A stretch of DNA of 64,000 bases from Catenaria anguillulae PL171. Taxonomy: Eukaryota > Blastocladiomycota > Blastocladiomycetes > Blastocladiales > Catenariaceae. Shown in pieces: positions 11,561-22,006 of the stretch. A model generated the notes under the pieces. It saw nothing but the letters and a program-made list of their open reading frames with translations. It did not search any database and had not been told where the DNA came from. The position numbers and the translations under genes were made by a program. Numbering within the stretch: the stretch's first letter is position 1; the number at the start of each line of letters is the position of its first letter. The stretch is from contig MCFL01000034.1 in the NCBI GenBank assembly GCA_002102555.1, forward strand, positions 62,001 to 126,000, given 5' to 3'.

Positions 11561-13216
11561 ATTCGCTCTGGTAAGTAGGCCTAGACACACAGAGAGGTAG
11601 AGCAAGGGCCCATTGGTCTTTATAAGTATGTGGGCCTGTATGCTAACATCAAACAATTTTCACACGACAATTTGGGCTCATGGCACGTTTTTCAACTTGC
11701 TCCAACACACGACGCGTCCTACTGGACGCAAAACTTAGCTCTCCATTTGCAGATGTTGTCGCTGCTATTCTCGTAGAATTCACAAAGAGGTACTGATGCT
11801 TGCTTGCTCAGATTACGCCTCTCCTTATCGCTTGCACACTCGCGGCCTTCCCAAAATCATCATGATCGCAGAATTCCTGCCGTCCAGTCGCACGCTCGCA
11901 CTGTCGAGCTGCCAAAGAAAAATGGTCAAATGTGCAAAGCGATTGACAGCTAGTAGGAACTGGGGTTGGGTGCCGCAAGGACTCAATACGCTTGCCATGG
12001 ACTCGTGTGACATGTGTCGAGATTCCCGAGCAAGTCGACATGTCACCTTAATGCATTTCCCGAGATGCACAGCACACATGCATGATGGGGCCCGTGAATG
12101 TGCATGTGGCCCACGGCCCCCAGCAGAGTTCGCCGAAGTAGGAAAACTCGTTCACGTCTCAGGAAACGATCTTCTTTCCCTTAGCCAGGGCAGAAATGGA
12201 CTTGTGACGAAAAGTGTGAGAGTGTAACCGCGAGAACCAGGGTGAAATGTTTTGTTGATTCTTGTCCACGTCGCGTTCGCAATTTTTGGCCCAACTGTTT
12301 TGTAGCTATTGTTTTAACTCGCAGAATAAGTTTCTCGGCCATATGTAAATACCACTTGCGAATGGTCACGATCCTGATGGTCATGGGCGTCCATGTGTCT
12401 CTGACATCGTCTTTCGCCACCCGCTGGTGTGCACGTCGGAGGAAGACCAATCAGCTGGTGTCCAATTCAATTGAAAGGATGTTTAATAGTACGAGGGTCA
12501 TATTGTGGCTTGTTGGTGTGCTTGAGTGGTGCTGGCCCCGGCTGGGCCAAGCAAGCAAGGAGCAATGGGTTGGGGCAAAGGATCTGATCACCATGCGTGA
12601 TCAACGACAAGAATCTCATGTGATAGATGGTCAGGCGCGCTTTGATGAGCGTTGCGGCCAATGGGGGCTTTCGGCGGTCCAACAGCTGCACTCTGCACTC
12701 TGCAGATCGAAAAAAAAAAAAGAAGGGAAACAAGAATTGAATTTTGCTCAGATCTTGATTTTGATTCGTAAATTCTCTCGAGGTGTAACTGTACAGGACG
12801 ATATCAATACCCACACACCACACGGCGCTCTGCGCAACATCTGCACACGCTCACGCCCACCCTCCACGCGGTCACTGCCGCGCCGCCCGCCTCCCTCCAC
12901 GACTTGACGCCCGGCGCACACCCACAACCGACGCCCAATCTCACACCGGCACCACACATTCTCGCATTCTCACGCTCTCACACTGTATTTACGTATCGTG
13001 ACACTCTCTCCTGAAGCCGGGCGATCTGTACCATCATCCACCAACGCCAGCACATCTCGGGCCGGGGGATCCATCCACGCAACACCAACGCCAACACCAA
13101 CGCCGCGTCTGTGTGTGTACATTTGTCTGTATGTGCCGTCATTATTGGTACTCAAAAGGGCAGCCACCCGCAGCTGACCGTATTCTTTGCACAGCACAGC
13201 GCGCAACACGCAAGCA
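11561..13216. other. intergenic region
   Basis: About 1.65 kb between divergent genes. The longest open frame (about 12242-12907, plus) has no family similarity, and its composition resembles flanking non-coding DNA. It includes an 11-nt A run near 12711-12721. The last 350 bases are C-rich with many CAC triplets, and are probably promoter and leader of the phosphatase gene. Confidence 0.4.
11611..11624 (-). promoter_or_regulatory. CCAAT and TATA-like elements of NTF2-like gene
   Basis: On the minus strand a TATAAA lies at 11619-11624, about 102 bases upstream of the ATG at 11517. A CCAATG lies immediately downstream of it at 11611-11616. Position and orientation fit a core promoter for the SigF-like NTF2 gene. 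Confidence 0.4.
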
Positions 13217-16200
13217 ATGAAGCGGCCCGCGCCAGCCGACTTTGCCTCCGCCTCGTCATTCCCCTCCTCTTCCTCCTCCACGCTTCCATCTGCCTCTTCC
13301 CCTGCCCCTCCCCCGAGTCTCGCGGCGGCCGCTCCCTCAACGCCCGCACCGCTCATGCCCACGGTCGCCACAGTACCCCTGCACAACCCCCCGCCGCACC
13401 TGCACCTGCACCTGCACCTGCACCTGCACCCGTTCCCGTTCCCGTACCCGCACCTACCTCTCATTCCAACACTCCGTCCACGTCGTCGTCTTCATCGCCC
13501 GACCTCGGCCAGCACTCGCCCGCCCGCCAGCGCCTCCGCCTCGATTCTCCCGATACCCCGTTCCCCATCAACCCCAGCCTCAACATCAACTCCCTGCCCA
13601 TCGCGCACCTCGGCACACCGACCATGGCCACCGCCGACACGTCGCAACCCATGTCTTCCTTTGACCCGCCAACTCCCTTGCTTGCGTCCGTATCCCTGCC
13701 TGCTGCCACCGGAATGTCCACCTCGTCGTCGTCGTCGCTCGCCTCCTCCTCTCCAAACTCGTTCCTCACCCTCACACCCGCCGCCCTCGGCGCGTCCACA
13801 TCGCGCTCTCCGACACCCACACTTCTGTCGATCCAACAAGCTCTCGGCAACCCAGCCCCGGGCATGTGCGACCCTCCATCTGCCTCCGCCTCAGCCTCCG
13901 TTCTGCCCCTGCCTCGGTCGCGTCACACTCGCCCCAAGTCGACCCGGACGAAACCCCGCGACTCACACCACCCGCCGCGCTGCGTGCCGCCAACTTGCGT
14001 GCCCAAGGCTTGACGGTCGGTCCTCCTCGGCCACCAGCCTGTCTGCCCCAACAACGCCTTCGGGCGTCGCACCTTGTGCCAGTCCCGGCGGCGTGCCAAC
14101 ATTGCCGCCCGCTTGGGCAATGCCCAGCGGCGCCACCATTCAGCAGCATCTCGCGCAGCAGTTGCACCAGGCCCAGCAACATTTGGGCACACATCCGGGT
14201 TCGCCGCCATCCAGTAGCAGCGACATGGACGAGGACCTGGACGATGGCGCTGCAAACAAGAGTAGCAGTTCGGGCGAGATTTCCGAAGATCACATGCATG
14301 TCGATGAGACGCGGACGGCCTCGGCAAAGGGCATGGCCGTCAACACGGCCGAGCCAGCATTCATGACGACCTTGGCGCAGAGGCACCAGCACCACCATGG
14401 GTTCCATGACGATTGGGCGGCGGATACACGTCCGGTTCATCGTCGAGTTCTGAAGACGACGACGACGACGACGACAAGGATGATGACCAACAAATTGACG
14501 CGCATCAGCATGAGATGACGGCTGTGGTTGCGGCTGCCGCCGACGCCATGGCCACGTCATCTGCCCCTCCATCAGCACAAGCACCCAATACCGCCGTGCG
14601 CACGGGCCAGCGCCAACGCACCAATTCAACGCGCAAACGTACCACGTCGTCCACATCTACGACGGCGTCATCGGCCGCCAAACAGCGGCCTGACGACCTG
14701 CCACACGGCCACCTGGACCGATCTCGGGGACGCCCGTGGACTTGCCGCACCCGGACGACGATGACTGGGACCACGACACGATCGACTTTATGGCGTCCGT
14801 GCCGCCGCTGTCCCCATGTACCAACGGCGCGCGCCGCTGCTGCCGCCCATCTCCCAGGGAAAGACGCACACGCTTGTCTTGGATCTCGACGAGACCTTGT
14901 TGCACTGTACCACGGTGCCCATGGCCGACTGGGGCTTTCGTTTTCCGTCGACTTTAACGGCGTCCGCTTTGACATTTACGGCAATTGCGTCCGGGTGTGC
15001 GCCGGTTCTTGCGCAAGGTGGCCAAGTGTTTGAAGTGGTCATTTTTACTGCGTCGCAGCAAGTGTACGCCGAGCGTGTGCTGCAAGTGCTCGACCCGCGT
15101 GGCGAGTACATCTCGCACGTGTTGCACCGCGACCATTGCGTGCCCATTTGGGCAATTATCTCAAGGACTTGTCGGTGCTCGGCAGGGACTTGAGGCGCAC
15201 ATTGATTGTGGATAACGCCCCGCAGGCGTTTGCGTACCATCCGGCCAATGGGTTGCCGATTCGCAGCTGGTACGATGACCCGACCGATCGCGCGTTACGC
15301 AGGTTGGGCAGGCGATTGGTGGCGTTGGCGCATTTGGATGATGTGCGCCCGCGGTCAGGGCAATGAGTCATGTGCATGCGCGGCTTGAAGGCGTGGCCAG
15401 GCAAAGCGGTCGTGTCCCTGTTGGATTGGCCATGGCGTTCTCAAATCACGACACGGACGAGCACGATGCAGCCAAGGAGGCGGCGGCGGCCACGGCAGCC
15501 GCGGACGATAGCATGGATGTGGATAGCTGGGGGTCGTCCACCGGGTCGTCGACCAATGCCTCGCAGGAAATGATGATGGCCGCCGGTTTCGGGCTCGCCA
15601 CGCCTAACATCAAGCAGTACTCGCTCAGTGCCGACGCGTATCCGCAGCTGTGGCAGCCTGCCGTGTTACCGCCAACGGTCCAGGTCAAGCTGGGGCTCAC
15701 CGCGCCCACACTGTCCGTGGCATCGACCTCTTCGTCGTCACCCACTGGAATGGCGCACCAGCAACAACAGCAGGCCTTGGGGATGGCGTCCATTTCCTCG
15801 GCCGCAGCGGCAGCCACAGCCATGCTGGCCGTGCACCACGCCGACGGGTCCGTGGCCGTTGTGGACCGGTCCGTGCCCATGGACGAGGACGTGAACTTGG
15901 ACCTTGAAGAAAGTACTGCGGCCGATGCAGAGGTCGCACGCGTCACATCCAACTACTCGCCGTCGCCGTTGCTTGCGCCTGCTTCTTGTCGTCGTCGCCG
16001 TATGTGGGCGCAAGAGCCAGTTTGAATGCCACGCCGCTCGCTGAGCGCCGCGGTAACGGGTCCCCCGAGCCACTGCGGTTGACGCCCGTGGGTGGCGACG
16101 CCGGCGCGCCCGAATCGACGCTCACGACGCCCGCAACAGCCAGCAATGCCACCTCGACATCGTCGGCGAACGCCTCAAGCACATATGCGTCACGCCGTCG

Positions 16201-16452
16201 TCGCCAGCTAACATGAACATGGCCGGCATGATGATGGTGATGCCATCGAAAGCAAACAACGAGACGCCGTTGCCGACGCCCGTGACGCCCACCTTTGATG
16301 GGCACAAGGAGGGCGGAGTTGAGGATCGTATGGATGTCGTCACGTCGGCTTCGGGCAATGCACAGGGCCACCAGCAAGGTCAGCAGCAGCAGCAGCAGGT
16401 TCAGAGTGTGGAGGAGCCCGGATTAATGGCCGCCATGGCTGTTAGCGAGTAG
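13217..16452 (+). CDS. HAD-type SCP/Nem1-like protein phosphatase, frame-broken
   Basis: Predicted DxDx(T/V) Ser/Thr phosphatase of the SCP/Dullard/Nem1/Psr group. The catalytic motif LVLDLDETLLHC begins near 14875. Further domain pieces follow in different frames: VDFNGVRFDIYG (about 14948), LRPGVRRFLRKVAK (about 14984), FEVVIFTASQQVYAERVLQV (about 15030), GNYLKDLSVLGRDLRRTLIV (about 15152, ending in the DN motif) and LPIRSWYDDPTDRALRRL (about 15253). Each switch can be explained by one missing base. The domain is flanked by long low-complexity segments: Ala/Pro/Ser-rich before, then a (GAC)n Asp tract, then Gln/Ser/Met-rich up to the stop at 16450-16452. I count roughly ten frame breaks over the whole span. 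The start is the ATG of MKRPAPADFASAS. It could be a decaying gene, but conserved blocks without substitutions between breaks argue for consensus error. Confidence 0.7.
13397..13450 (+). repeat. (CACCTG)n hexanucleotide microsatellite
   Basis: Five perfect CACCTG units, then CACCCG and (TTCCCG)n-type hexamers, inside the 5' low-complexity part of the phosphatase gene. Depending on frame the repeat encodes Ala-Pro, His-Leu or Thr-Cys dipeptides. Surrounding composition favours Ala-Pro and Val-Pro. Confidence 0.8.
14455..14475 (+). repeat. (GAC)7 trinucleotide repeat
   Basis: Seven GAC units encode an Asp run (preceded by Ser-Glu) if read in the frame giving SSSEDDD. They read as Thr in another frame. 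The Asp frame fits better and marks a frame break just upstream. Confidence 0.75.
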
Positions 16453-18549
16453 GCACATTAGCATCTCTCTCCTTTTTTTCATCCTTTGTTTCCTTTTGTA
16501 CATAGTTTTCACATCGTTTTTTTTTCTCTTCGCGCACCTTCTCTCCCTGCCCTCATTTTGGTCGACCTCAGTACCCACCCCCAACCGTCGCCTTCCCCCA
16601 AGCCGCCCATGCTCGTTTCCTTTCTTGTGTTACCCACATTTATCGGAATTCCCCTCATTACCATCTTCTCGAGCACAATCCCCGCTCGCCTCCCCCACCT
16701 CCCTACACGGCGTGCACGCCTCATCATCGCCTGGAGCCCCTCCCGTCCCTTGCGCCCAAATTCGTTTCTTTCTTTTCCGCCTGCTTCATTCAAGCTTGCC
16801 ACCGAGACATTTCTTGGTGGCAGTGCATGTATTTTTTTTGTATCGTTTGTGCTTGATTTGTTCCGTTGTCTCCTTTTTTCTTCCTGCCACATCTGCCGCT
16901 CTTGGCATTCCGCACCATTTGTATTTATTGTGTTCCTCCTTTCTCACCCGCTCGCTTCCTTCTGTCCTTTACCTTCTTTTGTGGCCCTGGACCGTTTTCC
17001 TTCTCCGCCCGCTCTTGTGGTTGTTGTGCGCACACAACGTCACCCTGGTACATTTGCCCCTCTCCTCCATCTCTGCATACTCCTTCTCGCTCTCACATCA
17101 CGGCTTCCCCCTATCCTCCTCATGTTTTTTTTTCTGTTTCTTCTGTGCACCCACGTTTCGTCACATGTTGTTTTTCTGTTTCTCATTGGTCAAGTTCGTT
17201 CTTCTCCCGCACATATTGATTGCCCGATGTTTGTTGTGGCATGTGGAGGTTGCTGTGCTGTGCATTTCCGTCAATGTGCTTGTCGTCCATGTTATGATAT
17301 GATACAACGCAATACCTTGAAAAAGTCTTGGAGTTGTTTCGTGTGTGACGCTACAGCCCGTTCTCCATCTACATGCTCTGACATGACAGAATAGTGACGA
17401 CGACGGGTATGATATATCCACTCACAATTTCACAGTCTGCATGATTGTGGCCCTCGGATGAGAGCCTAGGGCCATGCCATATGCGCCGAGTACTTCCCCT
17501 TATGTTCCACGGGAGACGGATCGGATCTGGTCTTCCCCTTAACTTCCCAGAGGCGAATTCCGACAACAGAATCGACCAAATGCCACAGTGGTAAATGTGA
17601 GCATTGAAATCAATTCAATGTCGTGAACCGCTTGGCTGCTTCTTTGTGCCGGTTTGTTGCGTGTCGTCAACGAACGAGCAATGTGTAAAAACCATGAACG
17701 TGCATATTGTTGGGGAAACCGTTGGTGGAAGGGAACGAGAGCCAAACAAGAGCACGGCGGATGGTGCAGCTAGAATCCCAGCCGCCGAATGGCAACACAG
17801 CTACTTTAACTTGGGACAATGACTCTGTCGTCTCGCACATTGACATGGGATCTCGCTGCCGAGCTGCTGTACATGTCCACACGCCCGCAGCAGACTCGCC
17901 GCCACATAAACGAGGTACCTGCAAGTAATTGTAATCGCCAACCGCGCCGTCAGTGAGTGCATGTGAAGAAACATCAATGACAGCTGCATGCAAACAATGC
18001 GAGCACGGGTCCTTGTCAATGGTACCGGCATGAATTCACCAAATGCAATGGCATGACAACTGGCAAAGTGACAGCCAATGGGAACAACATGCATACGCAA
18101 GATAACCAACCAAGTCGACAACTTGAATGACAAGAAAGCATGAGGATGAACCAATTGGGCGTGTCTTCCCCCTCTTCTTCTCGGGCAGAAGCGGCCGATG
18201 ACGTTGACGCCATCCCAAAACGCAAGCCGATAAATGTTGGTGACCAGGACTCATGCATGATGTTGTGCTGCGACACAGGAGGAGAAGGGATGGAAGCAAA
18301 TGAACGTGAGGAAAACAGAAGAGAAACAAGGACAAGAAGTCGCAGCCTCCGACACGACCACCCCTAATGGGTAACTTGTGTGTGATTTGGTTGCGTGTGC
18401 ACCACCCAACCAAATTGATGTGGATTCTTATGAACTTGGGTGATTCGGCTGCACAAAAGAAAGACGACACAGGTGAAAGAGGACAAGGTGGTTACGGCAT
18501 TTGCAGGCCACAGTGAGTATCTGTGGAGCTGAAGATTCAGGGCGAAATA
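16453..18549. other. long pyrimidine-rich 3' region and intergenic DNA
   Basis: From about 16470 to 17270 the plus strand is heavily T/C-rich. Open frames here (for example 16486-17394) encode only Phe/Leu/Ser/Pro-rich translations in all frames, typical of non-coding pyrimidine tracts. 17400-18549 shows no gene on either strand. Confidence 0.5.
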
Positions 18550-20161
18550 TCAACATACATGTTTCTCGACCTGCTCGTAATCCCTTTCATATGCGGCCAT
18601 CCACCGCACAACCGCGTCTGGCGAAGCCACTGTTGCAACCTTTTGTTCGATGAACAAGAGCAAGTTTCGCAAACCAGTGTACATGACCGATAAGTCCAGC
18701 TTGTCGTCCCTGGACATGGTAGCGAAGTTTGCCTTGTACGTGAGATCTAGCCTCCTGAGCTGCACGAAGCACTCGTGCAGTGCCTGGCGAATTTCGGCAA
18801 GTAGGACGTGGTGGTGGACGAGGCGGTGGTCGAGGAAACGATTTGGCCGCGGGCAGCATGGGAACGGGTCCGCGAGACAATTGTTTGCGGCGATGCGGGC
18901 GCCACAGACGACACGACGCGAGTTGTGGTTGGCGGCAGTTGAGCTGCAAGCGTCGCCCTCTCAAGCGCTTCCCTCAGCTTCTCGACCCTCGCCCGGGTCG
19001 GCTCTGCCTTGTCGGCATACTCTTCCGCTTGAGCCATCAATGGCGCAGGAAACCTTGGTGAACACGGGCCGTCCGCCAAAGCCATATGCTCAGCCACGCT
19101 GGGATGGTGTTCAAGGACCACGGGCACTGGTGACCATGTCCACCTGGGCCAGCATAATGTTCCACGGCTTGGCGCCACTTCAGCGCTACGAATTGGCAGC
19201 GGATATCGGCGTGTGTGAAGCTGCACATGTAAGAGCAAGGGTCGCGTGAGCTCGCCAAATATCAAGGTTGAAGTGCGATCAAAAGTGTGGACGTACACGG
19301 CTGGGAAAGTTGGTCTTGCAGTTGTGTTATGTTAGGTCCACGGTGATTAGGACTTCCATGGTCTCGTCATTATGCACATCTTCAGTGTAGACGCGCCTGC
19401 GAGTGTGAACCATCCAGTCATCTTGTCGGAAAAGAACGATTGGGGGCCACAAAGCATGGCCACGCTGCGGTTTGCCGAAAGGCGACCAAGCCTGGTCATG
19501 GCCTCCGCCAACCTCTGCCTGTCGCAGTCGCGCCATCAACTCGGCCAGTGGCGACTCGTGTGCTCGGACTTGGCCTTCCGTGAAGAACCCCAAGATCAAT
19601 GGCGCGCCGATTTGGCGGCAATGGATGGGTGGTGGCGATCATGGCCCGTATCTCGCTGAAGAGAACGGGCTACCATACCCACACCAATCAGAAAGTGAGA
19701 CACGTGTGAGCAGAAAGAAAGGGCTAGACATTCGGCGGTTCCCTTCATACGAAATGGCGCAACGACCAGCCATGGGCGCCCGCCACCTCGGTTTCGTCCT
19801 CGCTCAAGCAGGTACATACCTACCCGAAAAGCGACGCGACTCGACGTGCGCATCCGTGTGCGCCTGATGCTACTAATCATCCGCTCTTGTACGCCGGATG
19901 TTGACTTGCAAGGGACTACGATTTCATGAAAAGTGTCGGTCAGGTGGATCTTCAGCCGTTGGTGCCTCGCATTTTCTTGAGAAGGTTCTGTAAGGTGGCC
20001 AGCGTCGGCCGGGGTCAGTCAGGGTCTCTGCCGCGTGTCGTGTTCGTGTCAAATGGCTGTGGAGCTGGCGAGGCGAGTGAGATTGGTGCGGAAGAAGGGA
20101 CGATGGGGCCGGCCGGACTGATTGCCCTGAGAAGCACGAGGAGGCGAACGGCATTCATTGA
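18550..20161 (-). CDS. unidentified minus-strand coding region, frames broken
   Basis: I do not recognise the product. Several minus-strand stretches have coding character but fall in different frames. From the 5' end they are: an Ala/Ser/Pro-rich start (MNAVRLLVLLRAISPAGPIV, ATG at 20161) that could be a mitochondrial presequence; a segment with FFTEGQVRAHESPLAELMA (about 19590-19530); one with QFVALKWRQA and NIMLAQVDMVTSARG (about 19200-19120); a helix EEYADKAEPTRARVEKLREA (about 19040-18980); and a C-terminal helical part, RDDKLDLSVMYTGLRNLLL, ending EKHVC at 18550. Introns are likely near 19820-19660 and 19330-19220. A GTATGT donor overlaps the final codons, so the gene may run further 3'. 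Treat boundaries as provisional. Confidence 0.35.
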
Positions 20162-20411
20162 GCCCGACTGGAACGGGCACTTTCGTATACTACCGTTCCA
20201 TATGTCGGCGTCTTGGTGATCACTGATTCCAATCAATGATCAAAGGACAAGTCTGTTTTGAGCAGATTGTATATCGACTTGCGATTTCGAATTCCCAGTA
20301 CGCAGTATGAATATACGACGTCCGATATCCGATACGAACGACGGTCAGATCTAGATGCCACCTCATGCAATAGTTCATGCTCCACATACTCAAGCCATCC
20401 CGCATAAGACC

Positions 20412-21833
20412 ATGCCATCTGTCGGCCGCCCAACGTCTGCCTCGACGCGCACCCAATCGCCGTTGGCAAAGCCGTTCCCACATGGGGATCCGGCCACCTC
20501 GAGCGGATCCTCTGTCGCTTCTACAACAGCCAGCATGCAACAGCACCAGCACCAGCACCAGCACCAGCAGCAGGTACATACCCGCCTCGAGCTGCCGACA
20601 TCAGCACGCGAGTCTGTCGTTGCCATCTTGGAGGATGCCGTTGACCAGCTCGACATTTTGGACGAGATCGCCGCCCAAGTATGCTGTGCCCTTTCTCTCA
20701 TTGTGCGCATACTTGGCCAGCCATCGTTCTCACTCCAACGCTGTGCTTCTGTACAGCAACATGCCGCTCAAGCCAGCAACACGGCACCACCAGCCGTGCA
20801 CAGACGCAAGCGTCTTCTCCAACACGCAGGGCATCGGCCACCTCCATGCGCAACCAAGCTCACTCGCACCACCGCCACCATGAAGACAAGGTTGGCCGCG
20901 AACGCCGCGCCCTGCGCCAACTGCTTCAATTGACCATCACCGAGCTGCGCGCCGGCCACGTGTCGTCTATGCTGCGTGCCGTGGATGAGGAAAAGGCCAA
21001 GCGCAATTTGCTCTTCAACACGCTTGAACGGTTGGTTTCGTCACTTCTCTCTGCCGAACACACGCGTTCTGCATGATTCCCACTCTCACCACCCGATTGC
21101 AACACACTCGTCCAGTGAAAAAGAAGCCGCCGCACAACTCCGCGACCTCCACCGCGCCATCGCCGACGAGCAAAAACAACTGGACCGCGACCGCAAGGAC
21201 CGCGACACGGTCATTTCGCAGCTGCGCGAAGCCATCCAAGAAATCCAAGCACTGACAGCGAGCGAGCAAAAGTACCTCAAGCGCGCGACGCGCGCTCACG
21301 AGTCGGCGCTGCGCTCCCAGTACACGGCGCGCGAGTTTTCCCTCATGGACGTGAAGCAGCAAGTGGCCAGGGATATGGCCATGGAGGACAAGGCGCATGT
21401 GGCCATGGCCGACTTTTTGCATCGGCAGCGTGGCGTGTTGGAGCGGTCGATTCAGGATTGGATGCAGCGTCACGAGGAAGATACAGAGAAGAAGGCGGCA
21501 GAAATTGATGCGCTCAAGAATTCGCGGTTGGGCGATGTGGACAAGTACGAGGAGCTTGTGGCAAAATATGAAGAGTTGGAGAGGATGGTGGAAGAGGATC
21601 GCACCAAGCGAGCGAGGGAGTTGGAGGAGAGGAGGGCACAGAGGGCATTGGAAAGCAAGAACCGGGCAGTCAAGTTGATTCAGAATTGGTGGCGCGCACT
21701 CATGTTGGTCAAGCATCCAGAGAGGGCTGTCAAGCAGGCGCCGGGGTCGGCGGGCGGGTCAAAGAGCGGGAGCGCGGGCAAAAAGGGAGGCAAGAAGTCG
21801 GCGTCGGCAGGCAAGAAGAAGGGCAAGAAGTAA
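20412..21833 (+). CDS. DRC9: dynein regulatory complex subunit 9 (IQCG-like)
   Basis: Subunit of the nexin-dynein regulatory complex of motile axonemes, where it helps coordinate dynein arms. Exons 20412-20678, 20777-21030 and 21116-21833 give 412 aa with matching phases. The N terminus has a QHQHQ tract and a short helix (ILEDAVDQLDILDEI). The centre is mostly coiled coil, including VGRERRALRQLLQLTITEL, DRKDRDTVISQLREAIQEI and KYLKRATRAHESALRSQY. An IQ-like element, AVKLIQNWWRALM, sits near residue 365 and is followed by a Gly/Ser/Lys tail ending KKKGKK. The combination of long coiled coil, late IQ motif with WWR, and terminal poly-Lys tail matches IQCG better than IQCD (DRC10). The acceptor at 20776 was chosen over a better-looking one at 20760 because only it keeps frame. 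Confidence 0.8.
20541..20573 (+). repeat. CAGCAC/CAG repeat in DRC9
   Basis: Alternating CAG-CAC units followed by CAG repeats, coding for a Gln-His then Gln tract in the N-terminal part of DRC9. Confidence 0.75.
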
Positions 21834-22006
21834 TGCAATTGAGATGTGCTTTTGAAAGTTGAATACGACTACTATAAACGAGAATTTATACATGGAATAT
21901 GATGTACAGCGAACGGTGCAGATATGTAAACTGACCTCAAGTAAATATTTCCAACATTCACAAAGGCTCACAAACGGCAAACCAAAAGAGAAAAAAAAAA
22001 AAAAAA

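Noticed and set aside
12242-12907. 221-codon plus-strand frame
   Set aside because: No similarity, no neighbouring splice structure, crosses an A run; composition like intergenic DNA.
16486-17394. 302-codon plus-strand frame
   Set aside because: Composed of Phe, Leu, Ser and Pro because the DNA is a pyrimidine tract; two other frames are open in parallel, and it lies in a 3' flank.
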